Shown here piece by piece: positions 5,043 through 11,770 of a stretch of 11,770 bases of DNA. The stretch is from an uncultured Clostridia bacterium (GTDB lineage: Bacteria > Bacillota > Clostridia > Oscillospirales > Oscillospiraceae): the NCBI GenBank assembly GCA_946011705.1, contig CAMGCA010000027.1:1-11770 (forward strand), given 5' to 3'. Below the pieces are notes generated by a model. It was not told where the DNA came from. It searched no databases and was given only the letters and a program-made list of their open reading frames with translations. The position numbers were made by a program, and so were the translations under genes. Every line of letters starts with the position of its first letter. Position 1 is the first letter of the stretch.

Positions 5043-5618
5043 ATGCAACTGATTTTAGCCTCCGGGTCTCCCCGGAGAAAGGAACTTTTATCGCTGTTCG
5101 GCGTACCATTCATCGTCCGGGCGGCGGATATTGACGAAACCATGGATCAGAATAAGGCCCCCTTTGACGAGGTGGCACGGGTCAGCCGCCTGAAAGCGCT
5201 GGCAGTTCCCCGTGAAGAAGATGACCTCGTCATCGCGGCAGACACCATCGTGGTCTGCGGCGGCAGGGTTCTGGGCAAACCCCACAGCCGGGAGGAAGCG
5301 ATTGCCATGCTGGAAAGCCTGTCCGGACGGGATCATCAGGTCATGACCGGCTGCACCGTCGCGCGGGGCGAAAGGATTGAGACCTTCACCGAGGTCACCG
5401 ATCTGCACTTCCGTCCCCTGAGTGAAGCCGAGATTGCCCGGTATGTGGACTCCGGCGAGCCCATGGACAAGGCCGGGGCCTACGGCATCCAGGGCGGCGC
5501 GGCCCTGTTCTGCGAAAGAATCGTGGGCGATTACTACAATGTCATGGGGCTTCCCCTGTGCCGTCTGGGACAGGTGCTGCGGAAAATCGCCCCGGAGATC
5601 ATGGAGGATACCCAATGA
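5043..5618 (+). CDS. maf: Maf family nucleoside triphosphate pyrophosphatase
   Basis: A 191-residue Maf protein. Motifs in order: SGSPRRKELL (7-16), AADTIV (65-70, with catalytic Asp67), GKP (78-80) and GEPMDKAGAYGIQG (138-151). These fit the dTTP/UTP pyrophosphatase (YhdE/Maf) branch, which hydrolyses noncanonical or modified nucleotides to monophosphates and is linked to septum formation. The upstream in-frame extension to 4926 lies in the repeat loop and arm, so I place the start at the ATG at 5043, with AAAGGA 9 bases ahead. Its stop codon overlaps the mreC start (ATGA), so translation is coupled. Maf next to mre genes is a common arrangement in Bacillota. Confidence 0.95.
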   Translation: MQLILASGSPRRKELLSLFGVPFIVRAADIDETMDQNKAPFDEVARVSRLKALAVPREEDDLVIAADTIVVCGGRVLGKPHSREEAIAMLESLSGRDHQVMTGCTVARGERIETFTEVTDLHFRPLSEAEIARYVDSGEPMDKAGAYGIQGGAALFCERIVGDYYNVMGLPLCRLGQVLRKIAPEIMEDTQ

Positions 5619-6541
5619 GAAACCTGTTCACCGGTAAAATCGCCATTATTCTGGTGGCGGCCCTGATTCTGGCCATTGTGCTTTCCATTTTCGGCGGCAT
5701 TTCCAACCGGAATCCCCTGGATCTGGCAGTGCAGGGCGTGCTGGCCCCCTTCCGGGCCGCTGCCACCGCCCTGACCACCACCGCGGAAAAATACTACGGC
5801 TATATGTTCCGCTATGAGGCGCTGGCGGCGGAAAACGAGGTACTGAAAAAGCAGATTGCCGAAATGGAGGACACCGCCCGTCAGGCCGAATCCGTCACCC
5901 GTGAGAACCAACGCCTGCGCAAGGGCATGGAACTGCTGGAAACCCATGAGGACTACAAGCTGGTGGATGCCTACATCATCGGCTGGAACTCCAGCGACTG
6001 GGAAAACACCCTGACCATCAACCGGGGTACCAACTCCGGCATTCAGAGGAATATGTGCGCCGTGACGGAAAACGGCGAAGTGGTGGGTCTGGTCACCGAC
6101 GTGGGTATCAACTACGCCGAGGTCACCACCATTCTGGACTCCACCCTGGAAATTTCCGGCACCATCGCCTCCTCCGGCTATAACGGCATGGTTCGCGGCG
6201 GCTATATCGACGGTCACCAGACCCTGCTGCAAATGAACTACCTGCCCTCCGCCGCCATCATCCGCAACAAGGAGCAGGTGGTGACCTCCGGCTCCACCGT
6301 GTACCCCCGGGGCCTGATCATGGGCAACGTGGTGGACGCGGGCTTCGAGGAAACCGGCATCGCCAAATATGCCCTTTTGGATCCCGCCGCGGAGATCAGC
6401 TCCCTGGAGCAGATCTTCATCATCACCGAGTACACCACAGAATCCACAGCCACAGCCACCGCCACCACGGCAACGGAAGCAACGGAAGCAACGGAGCCTG
6501 CTGCGGAGGAGACCACCGAGCCCGTGGGCGGCTTCGGCTAA
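5615..6541 (+). CDS. mreC: Rod shape-determining protein MreC
   Basis: A 308-residue protein. A short cytoplasmic start is followed by one membrane segment (about 8-30), a coiled coil (about 62-108, YEALAAENEVLKKQIAEME) and the periplasmic-type MreC beta domain (about 115-272, with WENTLTINRGTNSGI and PRGLIMGNVV). MreC scaffolds the elongasome outside the membrane and activates PBP2. The last 35 residues are a Thr/Ala/Glu-rich tail coded in part by tandem CAACGGAAG units (6471-6496). The start ATG overlaps the maf stop codon and has GGAGG 7 bases upstream. The mreD ribosome binding site overlaps the mreC stop codon, so the two are translationally coupled. No mreB is adjacent. Confidence 0.95.
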   Translation: MRNLFTGKIAIILVAALILAIVLSIFGGISNRNPLDLAVQGVLAPFRAAATALTTTAEKYYGYMFRYEALAAENEVLKKQIAEMEDTARQAESVTRENQRLRKGMELLETHEDYKLVDAYIIGWNSSDWENTLTINRGTNSGIQRNMCAVTENGEVVGLVTDVGINYAEVTTILDSTLEISGTIASSGYNGMVRGGYIDGHQTLLQMNYLPSAAIIRNKEQVVTSGSTVYPRGLIMGNVVDAGFEETGIAKYALLDPAAEISSLEQIFIITEYTTESTATATATTATEATEATEPAAEETTEPVGGFG

Positions 6542-6551
6542 GGAGTGCGCC

Positions 6552-7208
6552 ATGGCTGAAAAGAAGAAACGCCGCCCCGCCAGGCGGGCAAAGACGCGCT
6601 CCCTGACAGAGCTGTTCCGTGGAAACAGCCGGAAAAAACGCAATGAATTCCGCCCCGACCCCACCACCTCCACCTGGCTGAAAACCCGGAAGCTGACCCG
6701 GCTGCAGAAGCTGCGGCTGCTTAAGTGGGTGCTGTACGCCCTGATCGTAATTTTGTGTCTGGTCATTCAGGACGTAATCATGAGCCAGCTGCGGCTGTTC
6801 GGCGCCACCACCGATCTGGCTGTGGGGGCTATCCTGCTGATCACCGTCATCGAGGGCACCGATGTGGGAAGCCTGTTTGTGCTCATCGCGTCGATGCTGT
6901 ACTGGTTCTCCGGCTCCGCACCTACGCCCGTCTGCATCGCCCTGCTGACCGCCTTCGGCATTGGGGCCACCATGTTCCGGCAGATGTTCTGGCACCGCAG
7001 CCGGGGCACACTGACGCTGTGCGCCTGCCTTGCCCTGACGGCCTATGAGCTGGGCCTGTTCGTCACAGGCATCATGCAGGGCCTGACCTATTTGGGAAGG
7101 CTCCCCTCCTTCCTGCTGACAAGCGCGTATACCTGCCTTGTCATGATTCCACTGTATACTCTGGTCAATAAGACCGGCCTGATTGGAGGTAACACATGGA
7201 AAGAGTAA
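6552..7208 (+). CDS. mreD: Rod shape-determining protein MreD
   Basis: A 218-residue membrane protein. The first 57 residues are strongly basic and predicted cytoplasmic (KKKRRPARRAK near the start). About six membrane segments follow (58-77, 85-100, 104-119, 122-141, 153-172, 185-205). The fold, size of the membrane part and place between mreC and PBP2 support MreD, a small integral partner in the elongasome; sequence motifs in this family are weak. The basic N-terminus is longer than in standard MreD proteins of about 160-170 residues. The start was set by AGGAG 6 bases before the ATG at 6552; the frame upstream is mreC in another phase. The 3' end overlaps the PBP2 gene by 13 bp. Confidence 0.88.
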   Translation: MAEKKKRRPARRAKTRSLTELFRGNSRKKRNEFRPDPTTSTWLKTRKLTRLQKLRLLKWVLYALIVILCLVIQDVIMSQLRLFGATTDLAVGAILLITVIEGTDVGSLFVLIASMLYWFSGSAPTPVCIALLTAFGIGATMFRQMFWHRSRGTLTLCACLALTAYELGLFVTGIMQGLTYLGRLPSFLLTSAYTCLVMIPLYTLVNKTGLIGGNTWKE

Positions 7209-9364
7209 GCCGCGTTCGCGCGGGTGTGTTTCTGGGACTGTTCGCCTTTATTCTGCTGCTGTACTCCTTTAAGCTGTTCAAGCTGCAGATTATCGATACC
7301 AAGGGCGACACCGACAATGCCCAGGTCTACAGTACCATTACCACCGTCCGCGCGTCCCGGGGCGATATTCTGGACCGCAACGGTAACGTCTTGGTGGGCA
7401 ACCGGGCTTCCTACAACCTGGTGTTCAACCACTACGTCACCAAATCCAACCCCAACTGCAACCAGGCTCTGTTCGATCTGGTGCAGAAGTGCCGGGAGCT
7501 GGGCATCACCTACTCCGACCACTTCCCGGTGTCCGCGTCCCGCCCCTTTACCTACACCCTCACCGAGCTGAACACCTCCTGGCAGAATAACTTCCAGCTG
7601 TTCATGGTGGACCGTGGTCTGGACTCGGATATCACCGCCCCCCTGCTGGTGGAGAAGATGCGCAAGCGCTATAGTATCCCCGATGAATGGTCCGACGAGG
7701 ACGCCCGGGCCGTCATCGGCTTCCGGTATGAGTTCGACCTGCGCGGTATCACGAACCTGCCCACCTATACCTTCCTGGAGGACGTCACCGACCAGCAGCT
7801 GTCCGCCATTCTGGAGCTGAACACCCCCGGCCTCAATGTCGAGGCCTCCACCGTCCGGGAATACCACACCAAGTACGCCGCCCACATCTTAGGCTACCTG
7901 GGCGGCATGAACGACGAGCAGTGGGAAGAATACAAGAAGCAGGGCTACTCCATGGATGCCAAGGTGGGCCAGACCGGCTTCGAGCTGGCCTTTGAGGAAT
8001 ACCTCCACGGCATCGACGGCACCCGCTATGACGAAGTCAACAAGGACGGCGCTACCACCAAGTCCTACTACACCAAGGATCCCATCGCCGGAAACTCCGT
8101 GGAGACCACCATCGACATCAAGATTCAGGAGGTGGCCGAGAAGGCGCTGGATACAGTCATGCACAACATTGTGGATCCCGAGCAGCGGGAAGCAGGAGAC
8201 GATGGTGCTGGTCTGGACGCCCAGGGTGCCGCCGTGGTGGTCATGGAGCCTCAAACCGGCAAGATTCTGGCCTGCGCCAGCTACCCCACCTTCAACCTGG
8301 CCACCATGTACGAGGACTGGAACGACATCATGGAAGACCCTCTGAAGCCCTTCTTCAACCGAGCCTTCGGCGCGGAGTATCCTCCCGGCTCCTCCTTCAA
8401 GATGTGCACCCTGATCTCCGCCATGGAGCACCGCAACAAAGAAGGTAACTTCATTTACAACTACGGCGAGAAGATCGAGGATAAGGGTGTGTTCACCAAG
8501 TACGAAGGCTTCGCGCCCACCTGTCTGGCCTGGACCAGCGGCCACTTCGTCCACACCGCCTTTGACGGCTCCCCCGGCGGCATCGACGCTACCGATGCCC
8601 TGTGCTATTCCTGCAACTACTTCTTCTACGTTCTGGGCGACCTGAATAACTGGGAGAACATGGAGGAAACCTGCAAAGCCTTGGGTCTGGGTGTGCCCAC
8701 CGGCATCGAGCTGGTGGAAAAAACCGGCCGGATCAATACCCCCGATGTGAAGCGTCAGGTTTACGGCTCCGGTGTTAACGGCAACTTCTCCGCAGGCGAC
8801 CGTGTTCTGGGCGCCATCGGTCAGGGCGAAAACCGCTTCACCCCCCTGCAGCTGGCGGTCTACGCATCCACCCTTGCCAACAAGGGTACCCGGATGAAGG
8901 CCACCTTCCTGAGCCGGGTGGTGTCCTCGGATTACCGCACACTGATTAAGGAAAACCAACCGGAAATTGCCAACCAGCTGGAAATGGCCCCCATTACCAT
9001 CGAGAGCTACTGGAACGGTATGCGCAAGGTCATCACCCAGATGGGCGGCACCGCTACGGCTTACTTCGGAGGCCCCAAGGATCTGTACGGCGAAGGCGAC
9101 GGCGTGTGGCCCCTGAAGGACGAGGTCATTGTCTACGCCAAGACCGGCACCGCCCAGCACGCCTCTCTTGGTTCCGACCACGGCTCGTTCATCTGCTTCT
9201 CCCACCGCAAGGACGAGACCCAGCCCGATATCGCCGTGGCCCTCTACGGCGAGAAGGTGGCCCACGGTTCCTGGCTGGCCCCTGTGGCTGAGCAGATCTT
9301 GCTCACCTACTACGAAATGGACGCCGCCAGCGAAGTCACCGCCTTTGAAAATCAGGCCGGTTAA
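7196..9364 (+). CDS. mrdA: Penicillin-binding protein 2, elongation-specific transpeptidase
   Basis: A 722-residue class B penicillin-binding protein that crosslinks peptidoglycan during side-wall growth. It has one N-terminal membrane anchor (about 8-28) and a dimerization/pedestal domain starting with TTVRASRGDILDRNGNVL (51-68). The transpeptidase domain carries the SxxK motif Ser399-Ser400-Phe401-Lys402, the SxN motif Ser472-Cys473-Asn474 and the KTG motif Lys649-Thr650-Gly651. All active-site motifs are present. GGAGG lies 6 bases before the ATG, inside the end of mreD. The operon order mreC, mreD, PBP2 places it with its known activator MreC. RodA, its usual glycosyltransferase partner, is not in view. 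The assignment as PBP2 rather than a sporulation or division class B protein rests on this context. Confidence 0.93.
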   Translation: MERVSRVRAGVFLGLFAFILLLYSFKLFKLQIIDTKGDTDNAQVYSTITTVRASRGDILDRNGNVLVGNRASYNLVFNHYVTKSNPNCNQALFDLVQKCRELGITYSDHFPVSASRPFTYTLTELNTSWQNNFQLFMVDRGLDSDITAPLLVEKMRKRYSIPDEWSDEDARAVIGFRYEFDLRGITNLPTYTFLEDVTDQQLSAILELNTPGLNVEASTVREYHTKYAAHILGYLGGMNDEQWEEYKKQGYSMDAKVGQTGFELAFEEYLHGIDGTRYDEVNKDGATTKSYYTKDPIAGNSVETTIDIKIQEVAEKALDTVMHNIVDPEQREAGDDGAGLDAQGAAVVVMEPQTGKILACASYPTFNLATMYEDWNDIMEDPLKPFFNRAFGAEYPPGSSFKMCTLISAMEHRNKEGNFIYNYGEKIEDKGVFTKYEGFAPTCLAWTSGHFVHTAFDGSPGGIDATDALCYSCNYFFYVLGDLNNWENMEETCKALGLGVPTGIELVEKTGRINTPDVKRQVYGSGVNGNFSAGDRVLGAIGQGENRFTPLQLAVYASTLANKGTRMKATFLSRVVSSDYRTLIKENQPEIANQLEMAPITIESYWNGMRKVITQMGGTATAYFGGPKDLYGEGDGVWPLKDEVIVYAKTGTAQHASLGSDHGSFICFSHRKDETQPDIAVALYGEKVAHGSWLAPVAEQILLTYYEMDAASEVTAFENQAG

Positions 9365-9371
9365 TACAGAA

Positions 9372-9402
9372 ACAGCGCCGAACCAAACCGGTTCGGCGCT
9401 GT
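9372..9402 (+). terminator. Strong hairpin ending the mre-PBP2 operon
   Basis: A perfect 13-bp stem (ACAGCGCCGAACC and its complement) with a 5-base loop, 7 bp after the PBP2 stop codon. The downstream tail (ATCATTATAAAA) is AT-rich rather than a clean T-run. It is placed and shaped as a terminator for the rightward operon. Confidence 0.75.
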
Positions 9403-9410
9403 ATCATTAT

Positions 9411-9435
9411 AAAATGCCTTCCCCTTTGGGGAAGG
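9411..9435 (-). terminator. Possible terminator of the ADP-ribosylglycohydrolase-like gene
   Basis: Read on the minus strand, the hairpin CCTTCCCC, AAA, GGGGAAGG (9435-9417) is followed by CATTTTA. It is the far end of repeat copy 1 and about 130 bp after the stop codon of the leftward gene. Confidence 0.4.
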
Positions 9436-9558
9436 TGGCCGAGCGTAAGCGAGGTCGGAAGAGGTGCCCCGCGCTCATTCACTCAGGTCAGAATGTTTAC
9501 GCAGTATTACCTCTTCCGTCTCGCCTTCGGCGATCCACCTTCCCCAAAGGGGAAGGCT
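9416..9558. repeat. Double-hairpin inverted-repeat element, copy 1
   Basis: The left arm (9416-9465) and the complement of the right arm (9509-9558) share GCCTTCCCCTTTGGGGAAGG plus TGG at one end and CGGAAGAGGT at the other, with a diverged hairpin between. Each arm folds by itself: an 8-bp stem, CCTTCCCC with GGGGAAGG, then a second small hairpin. The element lies between the converging PBP2 and ADP-ribosylglycohydrolase-like genes. A second copy of the family lies at 10686-10802. No coding sequence is evident inside. Confidence 0.75.
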
Positions 9559-9562
9559 TTTT
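9538..9562 (+). terminator. Hairpin with T-run at the right end of repeat copy 1
   Basis: CCTTCCCC, AAA, GGGGAAGG, then C and five T. It faces rightward and would stop transcription leaking past the PBP2 terminator. With the hairpin at 9417-9435 the repeat works on paper as a two-way terminator between convergent genes. Confidence 0.55.
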
Positions 9563-9567
9563 GCCGC

Positions 9568-10668
9568 TCACTGTCCCCCGTGATTGTATTTGTAATCCCA
9601 ATCCAGATCGAACAGCTTGTTGCCCTGCTCCATGGGGCAGCCGGTGTACAGGTCGTCCGCCAGCTCCCGCAGGGTTTCCGCCGGCTCCAGACACTCGATA
9701 TAGAATTCCGGCAGAGCTTCCTCCCCCATCCGCAGGCCCAAAACCGCGCCCACGATAGCCCCCACCGCCGCGCTGCGGCCGGAGTGGTTCACCGCCACAA
9801 TCATGGCCCGGTCAAAATCATCCTGACAGACGAGACAGGTGTACACCGCCCCCGCCATGACCTGGGCCGCATTTTCGCATCGAAGCCGCTCCATAATCTC
9901 CACCGGCCGGGCATCCGGGGCCTCCGCGTAGGTCACCGCGTGACGAACCAACGTGGCCAGATCGAAGGCCTGAGAATACTGATGCCCAAACTGCTCCTTC
10001 ACCGCCTCCGCCGCCGCGAGGAAAATCTTTTTCAGCGGCGCGCCGGGGCGGCGCAAAAGCAGGCTGATGACGTGAGTCAGCATGGCCCCCGTCAGGAACG
10101 CCGTGGGGCTGCCGTGGGTCAGGGCCACCGCTTCCGCGCCCAACCGGGCCATTTCCCGCCAGTCCATCCGATCCTTGTGGAAAAACAGGCCCACGCCGAT
10201 GGCCGGGGACAGTCCGGCGGGGTCAGAGAAGCTGTTCACCGGGCTTTCCAGCGTGGAAGAAGCTTCCCGCCCCAGCGTGTCCAGCATCCGGGTGTCCATG
10301 CAGTGCCGCCGGCACAGCTCCGGGCGGCGCAGAAGCCAGCAGTAGCACCGGCTAGGCCGTCCCCAGGAGCGCTGGGACGCCGCCCACTCCCGGCTGCTCA
10401 GCTCAATATATTTAATGTAGGGTGCCATCTTTCCCGTCAGCTGCCCCCGGGTCATGCCGAAGAGCAAACCGTTGCAGGTAAAGGCCGCCAGCTGGGTATA
10501 GGAGGTCACGTCGGCATAGCCGTTGACCAGATCGTAGCCCAGCAGGCCGTTGGGACCGTAGTCCTCCCGGATCTCCTGCCAGCTTTTGTTGTCCACCGTA
10601 TAGCCCATGGCGTCGCCCACTGCCATTCCCAGCAGGCACCCCCGGTACAGCGATTGCCGGCTTGCCAT
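9568..10668 (-). CDS. ADP-ribosylglycohydrolase-like protein lacking the metal-binding aspartates
   Basis: A 366-residue protein with the ADP-ribosylglycohydrolase (ARH/DraG) fold signature. It starts with RGCLLGMAVGDAMG (9-22), has THGSPTAFLTGA (184-195) and ends with a late NHSGRSAAVGAIVGAVLG (294-311). Active members bind two Mg or Mn ions through a (T/S)DDT motif and a GDSD or GDTD motif. Here these read Thr55-Ser56-Tyr57-Thr58 and Gly297-Arg298-Ser299-Ala300, so four metal-binding Asp are missing while the surrounding residues are kept. I infer that it cannot remove ADP-ribose by the usual reaction and may bind ADP-ribose or a nucleotide, or has another role. The frame is open throughout, so it is not a decayed gene. 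The ATG at 10668 follows GAGGGGGGGTGAC. It is a single gene with its own promoter at 10837-10865. Confidence 0.82.
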   Translation of the reverse strand: MASRQSLYRGCLLGMAVGDAMGYTVDNKSWQEIREDYGPNGLLGYDLVNGYADVTSYTQLAAFTCNGLLFGMTRGQLTGKMAPYIKYIELSSREWAASQRSWGRPSRCYCWLLRRPELCRRHCMDTRMLDTLGREASSTLESPVNSFSDPAGLSPAIGVGLFFHKDRMDWREMARLGAEAVALTHGSPTAFLTGAMLTHVISLLLRRPGAPLKKIFLAAAEAVKEQFGHQYSQAFDLATLVRHAVTYAEAPDARPVEIMERLRCENAAQVMAGAVYTCLVCQDDFDRAMIVAVNHSGRSAAVGAIVGAVLGLRMGEEALPEFYIECLEPAETLRELADDLYTGCPMEQGNKLFDLDWDYKYNHGGQ

Positions 10669-10685
10669 CGTGTCACCCCCCTCTT

Positions 10686-10802
10686 GGCTCCCCCTCTGGG
10701 GGAGCTGTCAGCGCCAGCTGACTGAGGGGGTGTCTACCATACGATAGGACACCTCTTCCGCCCCAGTGTGCGCACTGGGGCACCTTCCCCAGAGGGGAAG
10801 GC
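10686..10802. repeat. Double-hairpin inverted-repeat element, copy 2, in the leader of the ADP-ribosylglycohydrolase-like gene
   Basis: The right arm, on the complement, reads GCCTTCCCCTCTGGGGAAGG then TG, a 9-bp stem hairpin (GCCCCAGTG, 4 nt, CACTGGGGC), then CGGAAGAGGTG, the same plan as copy 1. The left arm (10686-10734) is a variant, with GCTCCCCCTCTGGGGGAGC, then GTCAGC, GCCA, GCTGAC, then a GAGGGGGTGTC end. It lies wholly between the promoter and the start codon of the leftward gene, so it would be transcribed as part of its leader. Confidence 0.75.
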
Positions 10803-10836
10803 AGGGCTTCGCGCTGCATTCATCATTCTGCATTCT

Positions 10837-10865
10837 ATTATACCCTTCCCGTTGGCAAAAGGCAA
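10837..10865 (-). promoter_or_regulatory. Sigma-A promoter of the ADP-ribosylglycohydrolase-like gene
   Basis: On the minus strand TTGCCT (10865-10860), a 17-bp spacer and TATAAT (10842-10837). It starts 14 bp after the stop codon of the MocR-type gene; I see no terminator between them, so read-through from that gene is also possible. The leader would be about 160 bases and includes repeat copy 2. Confidence 0.7.
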
Positions 10866-10878
10866 GGGCAATATTAGT

Positions 10879-11673
10879 TTACATAATTTTTTTGATCGCG
10901 TCCATGGCCTGTTCCAAGCTGTCCTCCCGGATGCCGGAGTAGTTGATGACGAGACATTTCTGGTCTTCCCCGGAATCGTGGTCAAATTCGCTCAGGGCCT
11001 GCACCCGGACGCCCGCCCGGGCCAGACCGGCAGTCAGCTCCGCGTCTGTCAAGACCGTGTCCACCTTCAAAAGGAAATGCAGGCCCGCGTCCTGCTCCAA
11101 AATCGTCAGCTTTTCCGCGAAGGGGCATCGATTCAGACAGGAAATCACCAGATTCCGCCGGTTTTTGTAGAGCTTTCGCACCCGGTTGATGTGCTTTTCA
11201 AAATATCCCCGGCTCAGAAACCGGGCCAGCGTGTACTGCTCGAAGGATGGCACGGTGCAGCTGTAAAAGCCCAGACGGCTCTGAAATTCTGCCATCAAAT
11301 CCGGGGGCAGCACCATGTAGCTGATACGGATGGAGGGCGCGATGCTTTTGGAAAAGGTGTTCATGTAGATCACACGCCCCGCCCGATCGAGGGCCTGCAT
11401 GGCGGGCATGGGGTGTGCGTCAAAGCGGAACTCGGAATCGTAATCGTCCTCGATGATCCACCGGCTGTCCCCCGCCCAGCTCAGCAGCTCCATGCGCCGG
11501 CTCACCGGGGTCACCAGTCCCGTTGGGAAGTGGTGGGAGGGCGAACAATGGAGGACATCGGCATTTTGAATTTTCCCGGGAATCACGCCCTGCTCGTCCA
11601 TAGGCGCGCTGACGCTTTTCACGCCTCCGGCGGCGTAGATTTTGCGGATTTTTCCGTAACCCGGATCCACCAC
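10879..11673 (-). pseudogene. MocR/PdxR-type PLP-dependent regulator, N-terminal part missing
   Basis: The 264 readable residues match the aminotransferase-like domain of MocR regulators (GntR-type helix-turn-helix fused to a fold-type I PLP domain). Visible are VDPGYGKIRK (2-11), SPSHHFPTG (44-52), EDDYDSEFRF (75-84) and NTFSKSIAPSIRISY (105-119), where Lys109 should hold PLP. Full members are about 460-490 residues, so the DNA-binding domain, linker and start of the PLP domain (around 200 residues) are absent. In frame, a TAG at 11679-11677 stands two codons before the GTG at 11673, and no helix-turn-helix is found in the remaining 91 bases. The GTG is therefore not a credible start. Either the gene is broken or, more likely given the odd sequence beyond 11680, the assembly is wrong at this end. 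Members often control pyridoxal or amine metabolism; the target here is unknown. Confidence 0.75.
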
Positions 11674-11679
11674 GGCCTA

Positions 11680-11770
11680 GGATTACACCCGCCCCAGCAG
11701 CAGCAAGAGAAAGAAATACAAAAAAACCCAAACCGCCCACATCCAACTACCACAAACCCACCAAAACGAA
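11680..11770. other. Low-complexity, nearly G-free window end, probable assembly artefact
   Basis: From about 11717 to the end only two of 54 bases are G on the plus strand, with runs such as CAAAAAAACCC and CCACAAACCC. This composition is unlike the rest of the window. It coincides with the loss of the MocR reading frame, which should continue here. I see no gene or element in it. Confidence 0.55.

Noticed and set aside
7889..9265. 458-residue minus-strand frame opposite PBP2
   Set aside because: Antisense shadow of a gene with all penicillin-binding motifs intact; no domain or start signal of its own.
9568..10668. Toxin/antitoxin or phage-defence role for the ADP-ribosylglycohydrolase-like gene
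   Set aside because: No ADP-ribosyltransferase partner or defence gene is adjacent; it stands alone between repeats, so context gives no support.
9493..10725. 410-residue plus-strand frame opposite the ADP-ribosylglycohydrolase-like gene
   Set aside because: Arg/Pro/His-rich antisense translation that runs through a repeat arm; the opposite strand carries the recognisable fold, promoter and ribosome binding site.
10879..11673. A complete class I aminotransferase starting at the GTG at 11673
   Set aside because: The first residues are the middle of the domain (VDPGYGK), the large N-terminal part of the PLP domain is missing and no ribosome binding site precedes the GTG.

Overview
The window looks like the chromosome of a moderately GC-rich anaerobic Bacillota, most likely a Clostridia of the Oscillospiraceae/Ruminococcaceae type. 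The reasons are the near-consensus sigma-A promoters, strong AGGAGG ribosome binding sites, the reverse-rubrerythrin/PerR oxidative-stress pair of anaerobes, and short inverted-repeat elements in almost every intergenic gap. This placement rests on protein style and repeats; no rRNA is present.

Layout. (1) 8-1022, minus strand: perR then a reverse rubrerythrin, 34 bp apart, behind a strong promoter with an operator-like inverted repeat over its start point: a peroxide-defence operon. (2) 1264-2421: a metal module. A His-rich protein and a CooT-family nickel-binding protein are read leftward; a CsoR/RcnR/InrS-type repressor with its own His-rich N-terminus is read rightward. Two near-consensus promoters face outward from a 150-bp gap that carries G/C-tract and dyad operator candidates. 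The metal ligands fit nickel better than copper (inference). (3) 2422-2803: a 123-bp inverted-repeat element that also looks like a terminator, then a promoter and a structured leader. (4) 2804-9364, plus strand: a U32 family protein (RNA hydroxylase type), maf, mreC, mreD and PBP2. The maf-mreC-mreD-PBP2 genes are tightly coupled (overlaps or 10-bp gap) and form a cell-elongation operon without mreB or rodA in view. A strong hairpin follows PBP2. (5) 9416-10878: two copies of one inverted-repeat family flank a minus-strand ADP-ribosylglycohydrolase-like gene whose metal-binding aspartates are replaced, so it is probably a pseudoenzyme. (6) 10879-11673, minus strand: the C-terminal part of a MocR-type PLP-dependent regulator, cut off by an in-frame stop next to an oddly composed, nearly G-free contig end.

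The points most worth follow-up are the compact nickel-handling module with its His-rich sensor, the ADP-ribosylglycohydrolase fold lacking its metal site, the leader RNA with mutually exclusive pairings before the U32 gene, and the repeat family whose second hairpin changes sequence while keeping its pairing. No CRISPR array, transposase, tRNA or rRNA was seen.
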